Shown one piece after another: positions 18,209 through 27,610 of a stretch of DNA of 64,000 nucleotides. The stretch is from Novipirellula sp052161655. Its GTDB lineage: Bacteria > Planctomycetota > Planctomycetia > Pirellulales > Pirellulaceae. A model generated the notes under the pieces. It saw nothing but the letters and a program-made list of their open reading frames with translations, had not been told where the DNA came from and did not search any database. The DNA lies in the NCBI RefSeq assembly GCF_052161655.1, contig NZ_CP197418.1, forward strand, positions 9,424,001-9,488,000, given 5' to 3'. Positions within the stretch are counted from its first letter, which is position 1. Every line of letters starts with the position of its first letter. Position numbers and translations under genes: made by a program.

Positions 18209-19306
18209 CTAGTTTGTAAACACAGCAGTTTCTTTACCTGCCGGTGATCCCATCGCACCCCAAACGCCATAGGGACTTTCCCCACTGGTGACCTGGCGAG
18301 CGTTGAGGTTGCCCGAATCTATCGAGTCCGTGATAAAGCGAACGGAACCATCAAACATCAATGTCTGCACACCGCCTTGGTGATCGCTCGATGGCGAATA
18401 GGTTCCCCAACTATCGTTGGTACCACCGTAAGCACAGGAATAGGAGTTCGGGGGCAAGGTTGTCGTGAAGCGATTGTTGACCGTTCGCCCATCACCCAAG
18501 ATCAAACCACGCCAGCAGTCGGCACCGGTTTGATATTGGCGAGGATTGTTCGGATCCAGTGGTGCGGTCAAACAAGGCCCGGGAAGCGCCGAAGTCCCGT
18601 CATACATTCCATTGAATCGTGCAACATCGCCTTTGACAAACGCTTGATCTCGTGGTGTTGCGGCAACCTCGCTCATAGCAATCGTGTTGCTGGTACCGTC
18701 AAGCAAATCGCGAAAACGACGAATCGAATTTCTCTCGCCATTGAGCCGAGGGATAAACGGTGCTCGCGAATCAATCCGAGCATATGTACTTCCTTCTTGC
18801 GAGTCATTGCGCGCGTTGTGCCACATTGCGTCGCCGGTACTAAACACGTAATGGCACTTCGAGACGCCATTGATTGCAGTTCCATCGGCGTTTTGTGCCG
18901 AGGGACAGAGAAACGCCGCCTGTGGACCAGCCTCTTGTAACGCCACACTTTGCCAAGGCCCCGACCCCGGCGTCGCTACCTTGGCGTCTTCGACAAACGC
19001 TTCGTAAAGCGCATCCATTTCCATGTAAGGCATCAGGAACATCGCCGCACTGACCGTCCGACTGGCACGTGTGTATCCATGGAAATCAACTGCACCGGCA
19101 GGAAATTGGGTGTTCGAAGAGTGGTAATTTTGAATTGCCAACCCCAGTTGTTTCATGTTATTGGAACACTGCATCCGCCGAGCTGCTTCGCGTGCGGCTT
19201 GAACTGCGGGCAACAGAAGCCCGACCAATACGCCGATAATCGCGATAACCACTAACAATTCCACCAAAGTAAAACCGACATTCTTCCGCTTCACATCACG
19301 ATTCAT
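18209..19306 (-). CDS. DUF1559 pseudopilin-like protein, copy 1
   Basis: The 365-residue protein has a type IV prepilin-type N-terminus: a basic leader, then GFTLVELLVVIAIIGVLVGL, with processing expected before Phe by a prepilin peptidase. The conserved planctomycete region AVQAAREAARRMQCSNNMKQ and a long DUF1559 beta-rich domain follow, ending with GGVQTLMFDGSVRFI. The family is hugely expanded in planctomycetes, where its role is unproven (surface or periplasmic fibre, or secretion-associated, have been suggested). It is followed by a lipoprotein gene and a terminator. It is a close paralogue of the 20491-21591 gene. Confidence 0.85.
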   Translation of the reverse strand: MNRDVKRKNVGFTLVELLVVIAIIGVLVGLLLPAVQAAREAARRMQCSNNMKQLGLAIQNYHSSNTQFPAGAVDFHGYTRASRTVSAAMFLMPYMEMDALYEAFVEDAKVATPGSGPWQSVALQEAGPQAAFLCPSAQNADGTAINGVSKCHYVFSTGDAMWHNARNDSQEGSTYARIDSRAPFIPRLNGERNSIRRFRDLLDGTSNTIAMSEVAATPRDQAFVKGDVARFNGMYDGTSALPGPCLTAPLDPNNPRQYQTGADCWRGLILGDGRTVNNRFTTTLPPNSYSCAYGGTNDSWGTYSPSSDHQGGVQTLMFDGSVRFITDSIDSGNLNARQVTSGESPYGVWGAMGSPAGKETAVFTN

Positions 19307-19862
19307 CTGTCTACCCTCATATGAGAATCAAAAAAACATGGGTTGATGATTTAGCTCATGCAAAACCACTTTCAAAAAAACACAAACACTTACCGCCAAG
19401 CCGAAGTCCAACATGAAAGATTAATCAACATCAAACACATGTCGAACATCGTCACTTTTGGCGGGCAAATATTTGCGTGAAGATGCAAAAGTAGCAGGAT
19501 CGCAATCACTTGTGTGCTGCAATTCGCAAAAAAACGGAATCACGAAGCCGAAGTGATACTTAGTTAACAGGAACCGATACTCTATACACAACGCATGTCA
19601 AATACGGCCCAGCGAATTGGAAAAAACTTCATCCGAACAACGTTAACTGGCGGTGACAAACGCAATCCGCCCGAAGTTACACATTACACCTGCGTCCCTT
19701 TTCCAGCCTGATCAAGAACGTCTACAACGAATAATTCGACTGCTAAGCAAATAGAGTGACGAAAATGTCATCCCGCCAGACAGATCAAGAAACCGCATCC
19801 GCAAGACGGCTCACAAATCCAAATCCATAGACTTTCTTACACACGATTTGACCTTGCCTGAT
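19307..19862. other. Intergenic region between the two pseudopilin modules
   Basis: 556 bp, A+T-richer than its neighbours, with no recognisable gene or hairpin. It should contain the promoter of the downstream (18.2-19.3 kb) module, but I cannot place boxes reliably. Confidence 0.4.
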
Positions 19863-20345
19863 CTACAACTCAGCGGCAGCATCTTTCACTGCCGCGCCGA
19901 CGTCGATCACGTCCAACTTATTTTCACCGGCTGCAATCTCAACTTCGATCGGAGTAGTGGTGAGGTTACGATATTTCGCATCGACCAAATCGTACATCTT
20001 CACAGGACTTGAAACTCCGGGATCGTTGCCTGCGACTTGCCCATCGGTCAGTGTCTTGTTGACGGTAACTTTGAACTTGCCCGCCGGCGCACCTTCAAAA
20101 TTACCATGCGTCATCACCACGACTTCGCCCTTGTCATTGGTACTACCACCGGAGACCCATTTGCCGAGCACTGGATCCGTAGAAACCAACTGCACACTCG
20201 CCCCCACTAAGGGCGAACCGGACTGATGGATAGTCAACGTTGTGGGGTACAAATCCGGGAGACCATCGGGAGCCGATTCTCCGGAACATCCACACGCAAC
20301 CACAAACAACAAGGCTGCCACTGCAGCGGTTCGATTGACAAGCAT
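19863..20345 (-). CDS. Small lipoprotein with carboxypeptidase-regulatory-like domain, copy 2
   Basis: 160 residues, starting with a lipoprotein signal (AALLFVVACGCSGE) and then the same domain as the 17660-18145 gene. Shared blocks include LVGASVQLV, KWVSGGSTN, AGKFKVTVNKT, GNDPGVS and TTTPIEVEI. Divergence is greatest in the signal peptide and around residues 95-110. It lies about 145 bp downstream of its DUF1559 partner. I saw no strong terminator after it. Confidence 0.75.
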   Translation of the reverse strand: MLVNRTAAVAALLFVVACGCSGESAPDGLPDLYPTTLTIHQSGSPLVGASVQLVSTDPVLGKWVSGGSTNDKGEVVVMTHGNFEGAPAGKFKVTVNKTLTDGQVAGNDPGVSSPVKMYDLVDAKYRNLTTTPIEVEIAAGENKLDVIDVGAAVKDAAAEL

Positions 20346-20490
20346 GACCCTCAGATTCCTTCACAAAGAAAAGACACTTATGGAAAAGTCGAAACGTAGA
20401 TCTAGTTTAGCAAATGAACACTCCCTCTACCGCGACCAAGGCAAATGCGTCCAGTTGCCTTGATGCGGAATGAGATGTCAGGCAACCGAA

Positions 20491-21591
20491 TTAGTTTGAA
20501 TACGTTTCCGTTTCACTTCCTGAGGGACTTCCCATTGCTCCCCAAACGCCATACGGACTTCTGCCGCTTGTGACTTGACGGGCATTAAGGTTTCCAGAAT
20601 CAATCGAATCGGTGATGAAGCGAACGGCACCGTCGAACATCAACGTCTGCACACCACCTTGGTGTTCACTCGAGGGCGAGTAGGTACCCCAGCTATCGTT
20701 GCCACCGCCATAGGCACACGAGTAAGAGTTCGGTGGCAAGGTGGTGGTGAAGCGGTTGTTGATCGTTCGTCCATCGCCAAGGATCAATCCACGCCAGCAA
20801 TCAGCGCCGGTTTGATACAGACGAGGATTATTCGCGTCCAACGGAGCGGTCAGACACGGTCCAGGCACCGCAGTGGTGCCGTCATACATTCCATTGAAAC
20901 TAGCCACGTCGCCTTTGACGAAGGCCACGTCGCGCGGCGTTCCGGCAACTTCACTCATAGCAATCGTGTTGCTGGTGCCATCGAGCAAATCTCGAAAACG
21001 TCGTTTCGAATTTCGCTCGCCGTCGATCTGTGGAATGAACATGCTGCGTGAGTCGATGCGAGCATTCGAGCTCGATTCCTGCGAATCGTTACGGGCATTG
21101 TGCCACATCGCATCGCCGGTGCTGAACACGTAGTGGCACTTCGACACTCCGTTCACTTCGGTGCCATCAGCGCTGACAGCTGACGGACAAAGGAATGATG
21201 ACTGAGGTCCCGCCGCTTGCATCGCGGGGCTCTCCCAAACACCGGACTCGGGAACGGCAACCTTCGCGTCTTCCACGAATGCTTCGTAAAGCGAATCCAT
21301 TTCCATGAAAGGCATGATAAACATGGAAGCACTGACCGAACGACTGGCTCCGTACGAATAGCCGTGAAAGTCAACCGCACCGGCGGGAAACCGATCGTAG
21401 GTGGAATGGTAATTCTGTAGCGCCAGACCAAGTTGCTTCATGTGGTTGGAACACTGCATCCGACGTGCAGCTTCGCGAGCCGCTTGAACAGCGGGGAGTA
21501 GAAGACCCACCAGCACACCAATAATGGCGATCACCACTAAAAGTTCGACGAGGGTAAATGCTTGGAACTTCGGCTTCGTGTTACGTTTCAT
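20491..21591 (-). CDS. DUF1559 pseudopilin-like protein, copy 2
   Basis: 366 residues from ATG at 21591 (MKRNTKPK). The frame is open upstream to 21621, but the shorter form begins with the usual prepilin leader. The prepilin segment FTLVELLVVIAIIGVLVGL and the DUF1559 domain closely match copy 1; the C-terminal halves are nearly identical, for example NSYSCAYGG and DSWGTYSPSS. The first halves differ more in loops (for example SYGASRSVSASMFIMPFME). It is the first gene of the upstream tandem module. Confidence 0.85.
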   Translation of the reverse strand: MKRNTKPKFQAFTLVELLVVIAIIGVLVGLLLPAVQAAREAARRMQCSNHMKQLGLALQNYHSTYDRFPAGAVDFHGYSYGASRSVSASMFIMPFMEMDSLYEAFVEDAKVAVPESGVWESPAMQAAGPQSSFLCPSAVSADGTEVNGVSKCHYVFSTGDAMWHNARNDSQESSSNARIDSRSMFIPQIDGERNSKRRFRDLLDGTSNTIAMSEVAGTPRDVAFVKGDVASFNGMYDGTTAVPGPCLTAPLDANNPRLYQTGADCWRGLILGDGRTINNRFTTTLPPNSYSCAYGGGNDSWGTYSPSSEHQGGVQTLMFDGAVRFITDSIDSGNLNARQVTSGRSPYGVWGAMGSPSGSETETYSN

Positions 21592-21621
21592 CGATTCCAT
21601 CTTTATAGAAATTGACCACAA

Positions 21622-22472
21622 ACGCTGATGAACCGCCTTTCAACCAGCAAGATTGCTCAGCAATGTACACGGATCCGAATGGGCGTCAAAATTTTCAACA
21701 TTTTGAATCTATAGACCAAGGGACTTCTATTCGCCGTTGCAAAGGGTTTGCGGGAAAGGCAAAATCAGGTGGGTAGCGTTCTGTCCCTTAAGTCCGTGGT
21801 TGCAGTAATTAAACACGCCATGAAATTCCCCAATTTTTTTGGTGAATTTGGATCGTCGATATCACCTCGATCCGCAAGCTGAATCACCCGCCAGACAATG
21901 CGACAAACCGCCGCCTTCAAATGGGGCCAAGCTGACACCTAATCGCCAGAGCCCGATTACTGGGTTCACAGGCAGAACACACAGAGTGGGAAGGTCGCGG
22001 CCGCCGCGGGGCAGGGCACTCTTTATCCGACACATTTCACAACGAATGTTTTCCGATTCTTTCCCGATAGGGATTAAAGACATTAGCCGTAGGTAAGCGA
22101 ATCGCCACCTACGGAATCGAGAGTGCAAAATCGATTTCGACCCTGGAGGGGTCGCAGCCCGGTTGTCTGTGACCCTTTCAGGGTCAATTCCGAGGTTGGT
22201 TTAGGCTTTCCGGTGGTGTTCGCTACGCTCAAACCACCGGCTAATTGCTGAAATCCCTATCGGGATGGGGTTAAAAAAAGATGTGTAGGATTAAAGCGAG
22301 GTAGGGCAGGGGGCTTTGCAAGATTAGACCGAGCGACGGGCACTGGACTCCTATTGACCTGCTTAACATTCGGATGACTTCCACAACGAAATAAAAACAA
22401 CGTCTCCGCAATGCTCCGTTCTTCTCTGGACCTGATTGTCACTTTTTTTGTACTTTCGCTAAAGAGAAGCGA
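21622..22472. other. Hairpin-rich divergent region upstream of flhA
   Basis: No gene is seen in 850 bp. It contains several inverted repeats: AAATTC-CCAA/TTGG-GAATTT around 21825-21850, CCGTAGGT/ACCTACGG (22087-22114), GACCCTGG.../...CAGGGTC (22139-22185), CCGGTGGT/ACCACCGG (22210-22240) and ATCCC/GGGAT (22253-22266). Two GGGCAGGG motifs lie at 22009-22016 and 22304-22311. Promoters for flhA and for the leftward DUF1559 gene must lie here. Confidence 0.5.
22139..22240. repeat. Pair of adjacent palindromic repeats
   Basis: Two hairpins lie side by side: GACCCTGGAGGG with CCCTTTCAGGGTC (22139-22185), and CCGGTGGT with ACCACCGG around a GTTCGCTACGCTCA loop (22210-22240). They look like intergenic repeat modules rather than terminators, since no U-tract follows either arm. 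Confidence 0.5.
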
Positions 22473-24578
22473 ATGGGTCGCTTCCTTTCTTTTGACAAGG
22501 GTTCGTTCGTGCTGTCAGTTCTACTTCGTTATCGCGATTTAGTGTTGCCAGTCGGCATCATCGGCTGCTTGGTCGTGATCCTCGTCCCGCTGCCAGCGAT
22601 CCTGATGGATCTCTTGCTAGCACTAAATATTACTGTTGGCGTAATCATTTTGCTGACGACGATTTACGTCGCAACGCCACTTGAATTCAGTATTTTCCCC
22701 TCATTGCTGTTGGCCACCACGCTTGCACGTTTGGTGTTAAACGTCGCGACGACGCGGCTGATTTTGACCGGGGCGGACACGCTAAAGATGGAAGCGGCAG
22801 GGGGTGTGATCCAAAACTTTGGCGAATTTGTCGCTGGGGATCGCATCGAAGTCGGCATCATTATCTTTTTGATCATCGTATTGATTCAGTTCATTGTGAT
22901 CACCAAAGGCTCAACCCGTATTAGTGAAGTTGCGGCCCGTTTCGCCTTGGATGGGATGCCTGGCCGCCAAATGGCGATTGATGCCGACTTAAACGCGGGC
23001 TTGATCGATGAAAAAGAAGCCCAGCGGCGTCGTGAAGAAGTGAGCTCGCAAGCGGATTTCTATGGGGCGATGGATGGTGCGAGTAAGTTCGTGCGTGGTG
23101 ACGCGATTGCTGGCATTGTGATTACGGTCGTCAATGTGATTGGCGGACTGTATATCGGGGTGATGCACGCTGGCATGACGATCAGCGAAGCGGGCGCGTT
23201 GTTTACCAAATTGACGATCGGTGACGGGTTGGTCAGCCAAGTCCCCGCACTTTTGATTTCGCTTGCCGCTGGTTTGCTGGTCACACGGAGCACGCAGAAA
23301 GTCAACTTGCCGGTTCAATTCCTGCAACAACTCTTTGGCAACGCCAAGGCATTGACGGTGGCCGGCAGCTTTTTGCTGCTGTTGATTGTCACCAGTTTGC
23401 CCACGATCCCGATGGCAACGCTTGGTGCTGGCTGTATCGGGTTAGCGATTGTGATGAATCGCAACAGCAATCGCGAGATTGATGAGAAACAAGTTCGTGA
23501 CAACGCCGAGAAAGCGGCTGCTGCGGCTCCTCCCGAAAAACGAGTCGAGGATTTTTTAACGATCGACCCGATGGAAATGACGATCGGGCTTGGCTTGCTC
23601 AGCTTGGCCGACCCGGGACGCGGCGGCGACTTGATGCAGCGAATCACGGGCGTTCGCAACTCGATTGCCTCGGACATCGGCATCGTGCTGCCGAAAGTGC
23701 GTGTGCGCGACGAGATGAGTTTAGAGCAAAGCGAATACGAGATCCGCATTGCTGGCAACACGATCGCCCGTGCGACCGTCCGCCCCGATAAACTACTGGC
23801 GATCGACAGCGGTCAAACCACGGGCACGATCGAAGGTGAACCGACACGTGACCCGACGTTTGGCGAACCTGCGGTTTGGATCGATCCGATGCGTCGCGAA
23901 CAGGCAGCGATTTATGGTTACACGACCGTAGAACCAGGTGCAGTGCTAGCAACTCACTTGCAAGAGGTCGCCCGCCGTCATGCCGACGAATTGCTGTCGC
24001 GTGACGCCACAAAGCATCTGATCGATGAATTAAAAGAAGTTGCACCAGCGGTGGTCGACGAATTGATCCCTGGTGCGATGAAGATCAGCGAAGTCCAGCA
24101 AGTGCTGCACTTGTTGCTGCGTGAAGACGTTCCGATTCGTCAATTGAGCATCATTCTGGAAACGCTTGGCGATTTTGCATCTCGCACCAAAGATCCCGTG
24201 TTGTTATGTGAATACGTCCGTCATCGATTGGCACGCACGATCAGCACGCGGTACCGCGACGAGCACAATCAATTACATGTATTGGCGCTTGATCCTGCGA
24301 TGGAAGACCGCATTGCGGCGGGGATCGAACATTCCGAACGAGGACTTTTTGTGAGAATGAGTCCTCAAGCGGTAGACCTCACTTGCGAAAGAATCCAAGA
24401 AGCCGTTAAGAAATTGATAACCGCTGGCTATCCGCCGATTTTATTGGTCAGTCCTCGCATTCGTCCGGGGCTTCGCCAAATCACATCGCCGTCGATGCCA
24501 CGTTTAAGAATCCTGTCGTACAACGAAGTGACTCAGGATACGAAGATCGAATCCCATGGAGTTGTGAGTGACACCTAA
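22473..24578 (+). CDS. flhA: Flagellar export apparatus protein FlhA
   Basis: Integral membrane subunit of the flagellar type III export gate, 701 residues, the usual length. About eight membrane segments occupy the first 330 residues. The FHIPEP-family signature is visible in RISEVAARFALDGMPGRQ and DADLNAGLIDEKEAQ. The C-terminal half is the cytoplasmic domain that docks chaperone-substrate complexes. An AGAGAAG stretch precedes the ATG. flhF and a FliA-type sigma gene follow on the same strand, so this is a flagellar operon. Flagellar rather than injectisome identity is supported by those neighbours. Confidence 0.93.
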   Translation: MGRFLSFDKGSFVLSVLLRYRDLVLPVGIIGCLVVILVPLPAILMDLLLALNITVGVIILLTTIYVATPLEFSIFPSLLLATTLARLVLNVATTRLILTGADTLKMEAAGGVIQNFGEFVAGDRIEVGIIIFLIIVLIQFIVITKGSTRISEVAARFALDGMPGRQMAIDADLNAGLIDEKEAQRRREEVSSQADFYGAMDGASKFVRGDAIAGIVITVVNVIGGLYIGVMHAGMTISEAGALFTKLTIGDGLVSQVPALLISLAAGLLVTRSTQKVNLPVQFLQQLFGNAKALTVAGSFLLLLIVTSLPTIPMATLGAGCIGLAIVMNRNSNREIDEKQVRDNAEKAAAAAPPEKRVEDFLTIDPMEMTIGLGLLSLADPGRGGDLMQRITGVRNSIASDIGIVLPKVRVRDEMSLEQSEYEIRIAGNTIARATVRPDKLLAIDSGQTTGTIEGEPTRDPTFGEPAVWIDPMRREQAAIYGYTTVEPGAVLATHLQEVARRHADELLSRDATKHLIDELKEVAPAVVDELIPGAMKISEVQQVLHLLLREDVPIRQLSIILETLGDFASRTKDPVLLCEYVRHRLARTISTRYRDEHNQLHVLALDPAMEDRIAAGIEHSERGLFVRMSPQAVDLTCERIQEAVKKLITAGYPPILLVSPRIRPGLRQITSPSMPRLRILSYNEVTQDTKIESHGVVSDT

Positions 24579-24687
24579 ACCGATTGAGCCAACGCCCCGA
24601 AACGAACGAACTCACCAAGTCAATTGAAAACGGTCACTGTCGACCCATTTCAGATCCCACGAAATACCACGCGATGTGATTCGCACT

Positions 24688-25797
24688 ATGCATATTCGCA
24701 CCTTCCGAGCCGCCAGTCTTCAAGATGCCCTTGAAGAAATTCGCCAGCAGATGGGCCCCGATGCTTCGGTGCTGCATACTCGCCAACTCCGCGATGGATG
24801 GATGGGATGGCTGGGCCGCACTTATGTCGAAGTGACCGCAGGATTGCGTGATGCAATCGATGCGAATGGATCCCCGTCGCTTGAAACGGATGATCTCGAC
24901 GAAAACGCGGAAGATGGGGACGAATCCTCGTCACCGCGGCAAAGCATTTTTATGCACTCGGCGTCCATGATGGCAGGCCCTTTGCAAGCATACCGTGAAC
25001 AACTGCTCGATTCCGGCGTGGCGGCGATCACCGCTGACCGTTGGTTGCGAGCAACGGAAAGCTTCGCTGCGGGACTGGGTGAATCTCACGGCCAACCATG
25101 GTTGGAACATCTAAAGCGATCGATCGCTCGCGAATTGCGACTGGGCGGACCAATCCGCACCCAACCTGGTTCAAAACATATTGTCGCGTTGGTCGGTCCG
25201 ACCGGCGTGGGCAAAACGACCACGATCGCCAAGTTGGCCGCAGGATTCCGTATCCAAGAGCGGCGGCGAATCGGTTTGGTCACCATCGATACATTCCGGA
25301 TCGCCGCGGTCCAGCAGCTAGAGGCTTACGCCGAAATCATGGACTTGCCGATGGAGGTGGTCGAGAAGCCCGCCGAGATGCAGCCCGCGATTGAACGTCT
25401 CGGTGATGTCGACTTGGTATTAATCGACACCGCGGGTCGCAGCCCGTCGAGTGACGCGAGGATTGACCAGCTCGTCGAACTTCTGCGAATGGCTCAGCCT
25501 GATGAAACGCATTTGGTGATGGCGGCCACAAGTTCGGTGTCGACGGTCCGTTCGGTGCTTCGAGGCTTTGCCCCGGCGCGACCGACTGCAGCGATTCTAA
25601 CGAAGCTTGACGAAGCGACGAACACCGCAGGTGTATTGTCGGCGCTCTCCGCATCCGATTCGTTGCCAGGGATCCCCCTTAGCTACCTGACCAACGGACA
25701 ACAGGTCCCCGACGACATCCAAGTAGCAAGCGCCGAGACATTGTTGTCGCGATTGCTGCCAACAACATTACAGAGCCAACATTTAGACGCAGCTTAG
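24688..25797 (+). CDS. flhF: Flagellar SRP-type GTPase FlhF
   Basis: GTPase that controls flagellar placement or number. The 369-residue protein starts MHIRTFRAASLQDALEEIRQ (the FlhF N-terminal B region). It has the NG domain with P-loop GPTGVGKTTTIAKLAAGF, DTFRIAAVQQLEAYAE, the G3 motif DTAGRSP and the G4-type TKLDEATNTAGVLS. A GTG at 24676, four codons upstream, is an alternative start. The flhG (fleN/ylxH) ATPase that often follows flhF is absent; a small membrane protein lies there instead. Confidence 0.92.
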   Translation: MHIRTFRAASLQDALEEIRQQMGPDASVLHTRQLRDGWMGWLGRTYVEVTAGLRDAIDANGSPSLETDDLDENAEDGDESSSPRQSIFMHSASMMAGPLQAYREQLLDSGVAAITADRWLRATESFAAGLGESHGQPWLEHLKRSIARELRLGGPIRTQPGSKHIVALVGPTGVGKTTTIAKLAAGFRIQERRRIGLVTIDTFRIAAVQQLEAYAEIMDLPMEVVEKPAEMQPAIERLGDVDLVLIDTAGRSPSSDARIDQLVELLRMAQPDETHLVMAATSSVSTVRSVLRGFAPARPTAAILTKLDEATNTAGVLSALSASDSLPGIPLSYLTNGQQVPDDIQVASAETLLSRLLPTTLQSQHLDAA

Positions 25798-25956
25798 TTT
25801 TTTTAAAAAGTAGACTCAGGTTTGTCCTGGGTCAGTGCCGATACAGAGGGTGTAGCACACTGGACGTTTCAAAAGTGGCTTGAGCCAATTTTTAAATTAT
25901 CTGGTTGCTCCCATTACAACACACGAAACCTGGTTCTCCAAAGGACACTAAGACCC

Positions 25957-26229
25957 GTGACACGAAGCTTCGCATTATGCCTTGGTGCACTTGCAATGGC
26001 TTTGGTTGTCATACGAGGTGCACTATTCGGCGAGTTTGCCGATCACGTCGCCAGCGAGGCGATTATGGCACTGGTGGTTTTTAGTGGGATCGGATGGGGA
26101 GCAGGGTGGATTACCGAGTATGTCGTTCGTGATTCAGTGGAAGCCAATTTTCGACACCGAGTCGATTGGTATCGCCAAGGAATCATTGACGCAGGACTCT
26201 CAGAAGACAACTCCGCCGAAGAATCTTGA
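25957..26229 (+). CDS. Small two-helix membrane protein in the flagellar cluster
   Basis: I do not recognise a named family. From GTG at 25957 the product is 90 residues with two hydrophobic segments (SFALCLGALAMALVVIRG and AIMALVVFSGIGWGAGWI), then a cytoplasmic tail with EANFRHRVDWYRQGI. The frame is open upstream to 25822, but that leader has no membrane or conserved character. AAGGA precedes the GTG by about 12 bases. It lies between flhF and the sigma gene, in the place of flhG, which makes a role in flagellar assembly or placement plausible but unproven. Confidence 0.6.
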   Translation: MTRSFALCLGALAMALVVIRGALFGEFADHVASEAIMALVVFSGIGWGAGWITEYVVRDSVEANFRHRVDWYRQGIIDAGLSEDNSAEES

Positions 26230-26440
26230 ACACGGATGTTCAGACATAGATACTTCGGTTGGGCGCCACGGCGGGTTTGGTTTACGAATGCATGGATGCA
26301 AACGTGCACCGAGCCGTCATGGATTTATATGAGTAACGATTGACTTGGATGGCTGCCGTTTGCGGTAGCAACGAAGTCCATGGTTACAAGACGCGGACGG
26401 CATGAAGCCGTCAGTACATTTTTTGGTCACGGAGGATTGG

Positions 26441-27238
26441 ATGGCAGCGACAGTCACAACCGACGATGAGATTCTGCAAGTCTGGCAAGACTTCAAGAAA
26501 ATCACCAAGGACGCAGCAGACTACGAAGATTTACGCAATCGGTTGGTCGAACGCTACATGCCACTGGTTCGCTACAACGGCGAACGTATTTGGCAACGGC
26601 TTCCCGACGGAGTCGAACTGGATGACCTGATCAGTGCCGGAATTTTCGGCTTGATGGATGCCATCGACGCGTATGATATGGAACGCGGCGTCAAGTTTGA
26701 AACGTATTGTGTGCCACGTATTCGTGGTGCCATGCTTGACGAACTTCGCACCATGGATTGGGTTCCCCGTTTGGTCCGCAGCAAAGCCAGCAAGCTTGCC
26801 GCAGCCAAGAAAGAACTCGAAACCCGATTTGGCCGAGCTCCTACCAACTTGGAACTTTCCGAGAAGATGGAGATTCCGGTTGCTGAATTGGAAAAGATGC
26901 AATCCGACGCCAATGCGGTCGGCGTCGTCTCGCTGAACAAGAAGTGGTACGAAACGGATAGCTACAAGGACGTTCGCGAGATCGACGTGCTTGAAGACAA
27001 GAAGGGTGAAGACCCGACGATCCGTGTCCAAAAAAATGACTTGATGCGTTTGGTCACCAAAGGCCTAAACCGCAACGAGCGATTGATCATCATTCTTTAT
27101 TACTACGAAGAATTGACGATGAAAGAGATCGGTGCGACGCTCGATCTTTCGGAGTCACGAGTCAGTCAGATGCACACTTCGATCGTGAACCGATTGCAAC
27201 AGCAACTCGGACCACGCCGAATCGAATTCGGTGCCTAA
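26441..27238 (+). CDS. fliA: FliA/WhiG-family RNA polymerase sigma factor
   Basis: Alternative sigma factor of 265 residues for late flagellar genes. Region 2 is visible as RYMPLVRYNGERIWQRLPDGVELDDLISAG and VKFETYCVPRIRGAMLDELR. The region 3 helices (AAKKELETRFGRAPTNLELSEKM) and a region 4 helix-turn-helix with NRNERLIIILYYYEELTMKEIG and SESRVSQMHTSIV follow. ATG at 26441 is preferred over 26402 because GGAGG lies 9 bases upstream of it. No anti-sigma flgM gene is seen nearby. FliA rather than a sporulation sigma factor follows from its place after flhA-flhF. Confidence 0.9.
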   Translation: MAATVTTDDEILQVWQDFKKITKDAADYEDLRNRLVERYMPLVRYNGERIWQRLPDGVELDDLISAGIFGLMDAIDAYDMERGVKFETYCVPRIRGAMLDELRTMDWVPRLVRSKASKLAAAKKELETRFGRAPTNLELSEKMEIPVAELEKMQSDANAVGVVSLNKKWYETDSYKDVREIDVLEDKKGEDPTIRVQKNDLMRLVTKGLNRNERLIIILYYYEELTMKEIGATLDLSESRVSQMHTSIVNRLQQQLGPRRIEFGA

Positions 27239-27287
27239 GAATATTTGACGTAGCACGGCGGCCATGCACGGCCGCCGAACGCTCTAT

Positions 27288-27320
27288 AGCGGCTTCCCTT
27301 TCAAAGGAGCCGCTTTTTTT
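27288..27320 (+). terminator. Intrinsic terminator of the flagellar operon
   Basis: The stem AGCGGC-TCC / GGA-GCCGCT, with one bulged T, is followed by a run of T. It lies 50 bp beyond the sigma-factor stop. A second GC-rich hairpin GGCGGCC/GGCCGCC lies just upstream (27258-27277). Confidence 0.8.
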
Positions 27321-27377
27321 ATGCGCCTATGTGATTGCCAGAGGGGCAGGGCAGGGCGGGTTGAAGAATCTCTCTGC

Positions 27378-27551
27378 CACCTCTCCCAAACGCAGTTAGG
27401 GAGAGGTCGAGCAGAGCCTTCAGCGATTGCGAGGGTGAGGGCGTCCGAGCAAGTTGAGGCGGACTGCAAGCTTAGTTGCGCGGTCGCCCTCACCCGGACG
27501 AGGCCTAAAGGGCCCGTGCGACCTCTCTCAAGCTAAAGCTCGGGAGAGGTG
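27378..27551 (+). repeat. Family C complex palindromic repeat, copy C1
   Basis: 174 bp built of nested inverted repeats: CACCTCTCCC...GGGAGAGGT at each end and GGTGAGGGC...GCCCTCACC inside. C2 at 34779-34953 is the same sequence in the opposite orientation, sharing AGCAAGTTGAGGC and GAGGCCTAAAGGGCCCGT. A small extra CACCTCTC/GAGAGGTG hairpin follows at 27564-27594. Confidence 0.7.
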
Positions 27552-27610
27552 ATTTGTTTTTGTCACCTCTCTCAAACGAGGTTGGGGAGAGGTGATTTGT
27601 ACAGGCGTGC

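Larger units (their letters stand above)
27239..27610. other. Intergenic region with terminator, G-rich motif and family C repeat
   Basis: Between the flagellar operon and the next leftward gene lie the terminator (27288-27320), a four-tract G-rich site (27343-27360) and repeat C1 (27378-27551) followed by a smaller hairpin (27564-27594). No gene is seen. Confidence 0.6.
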
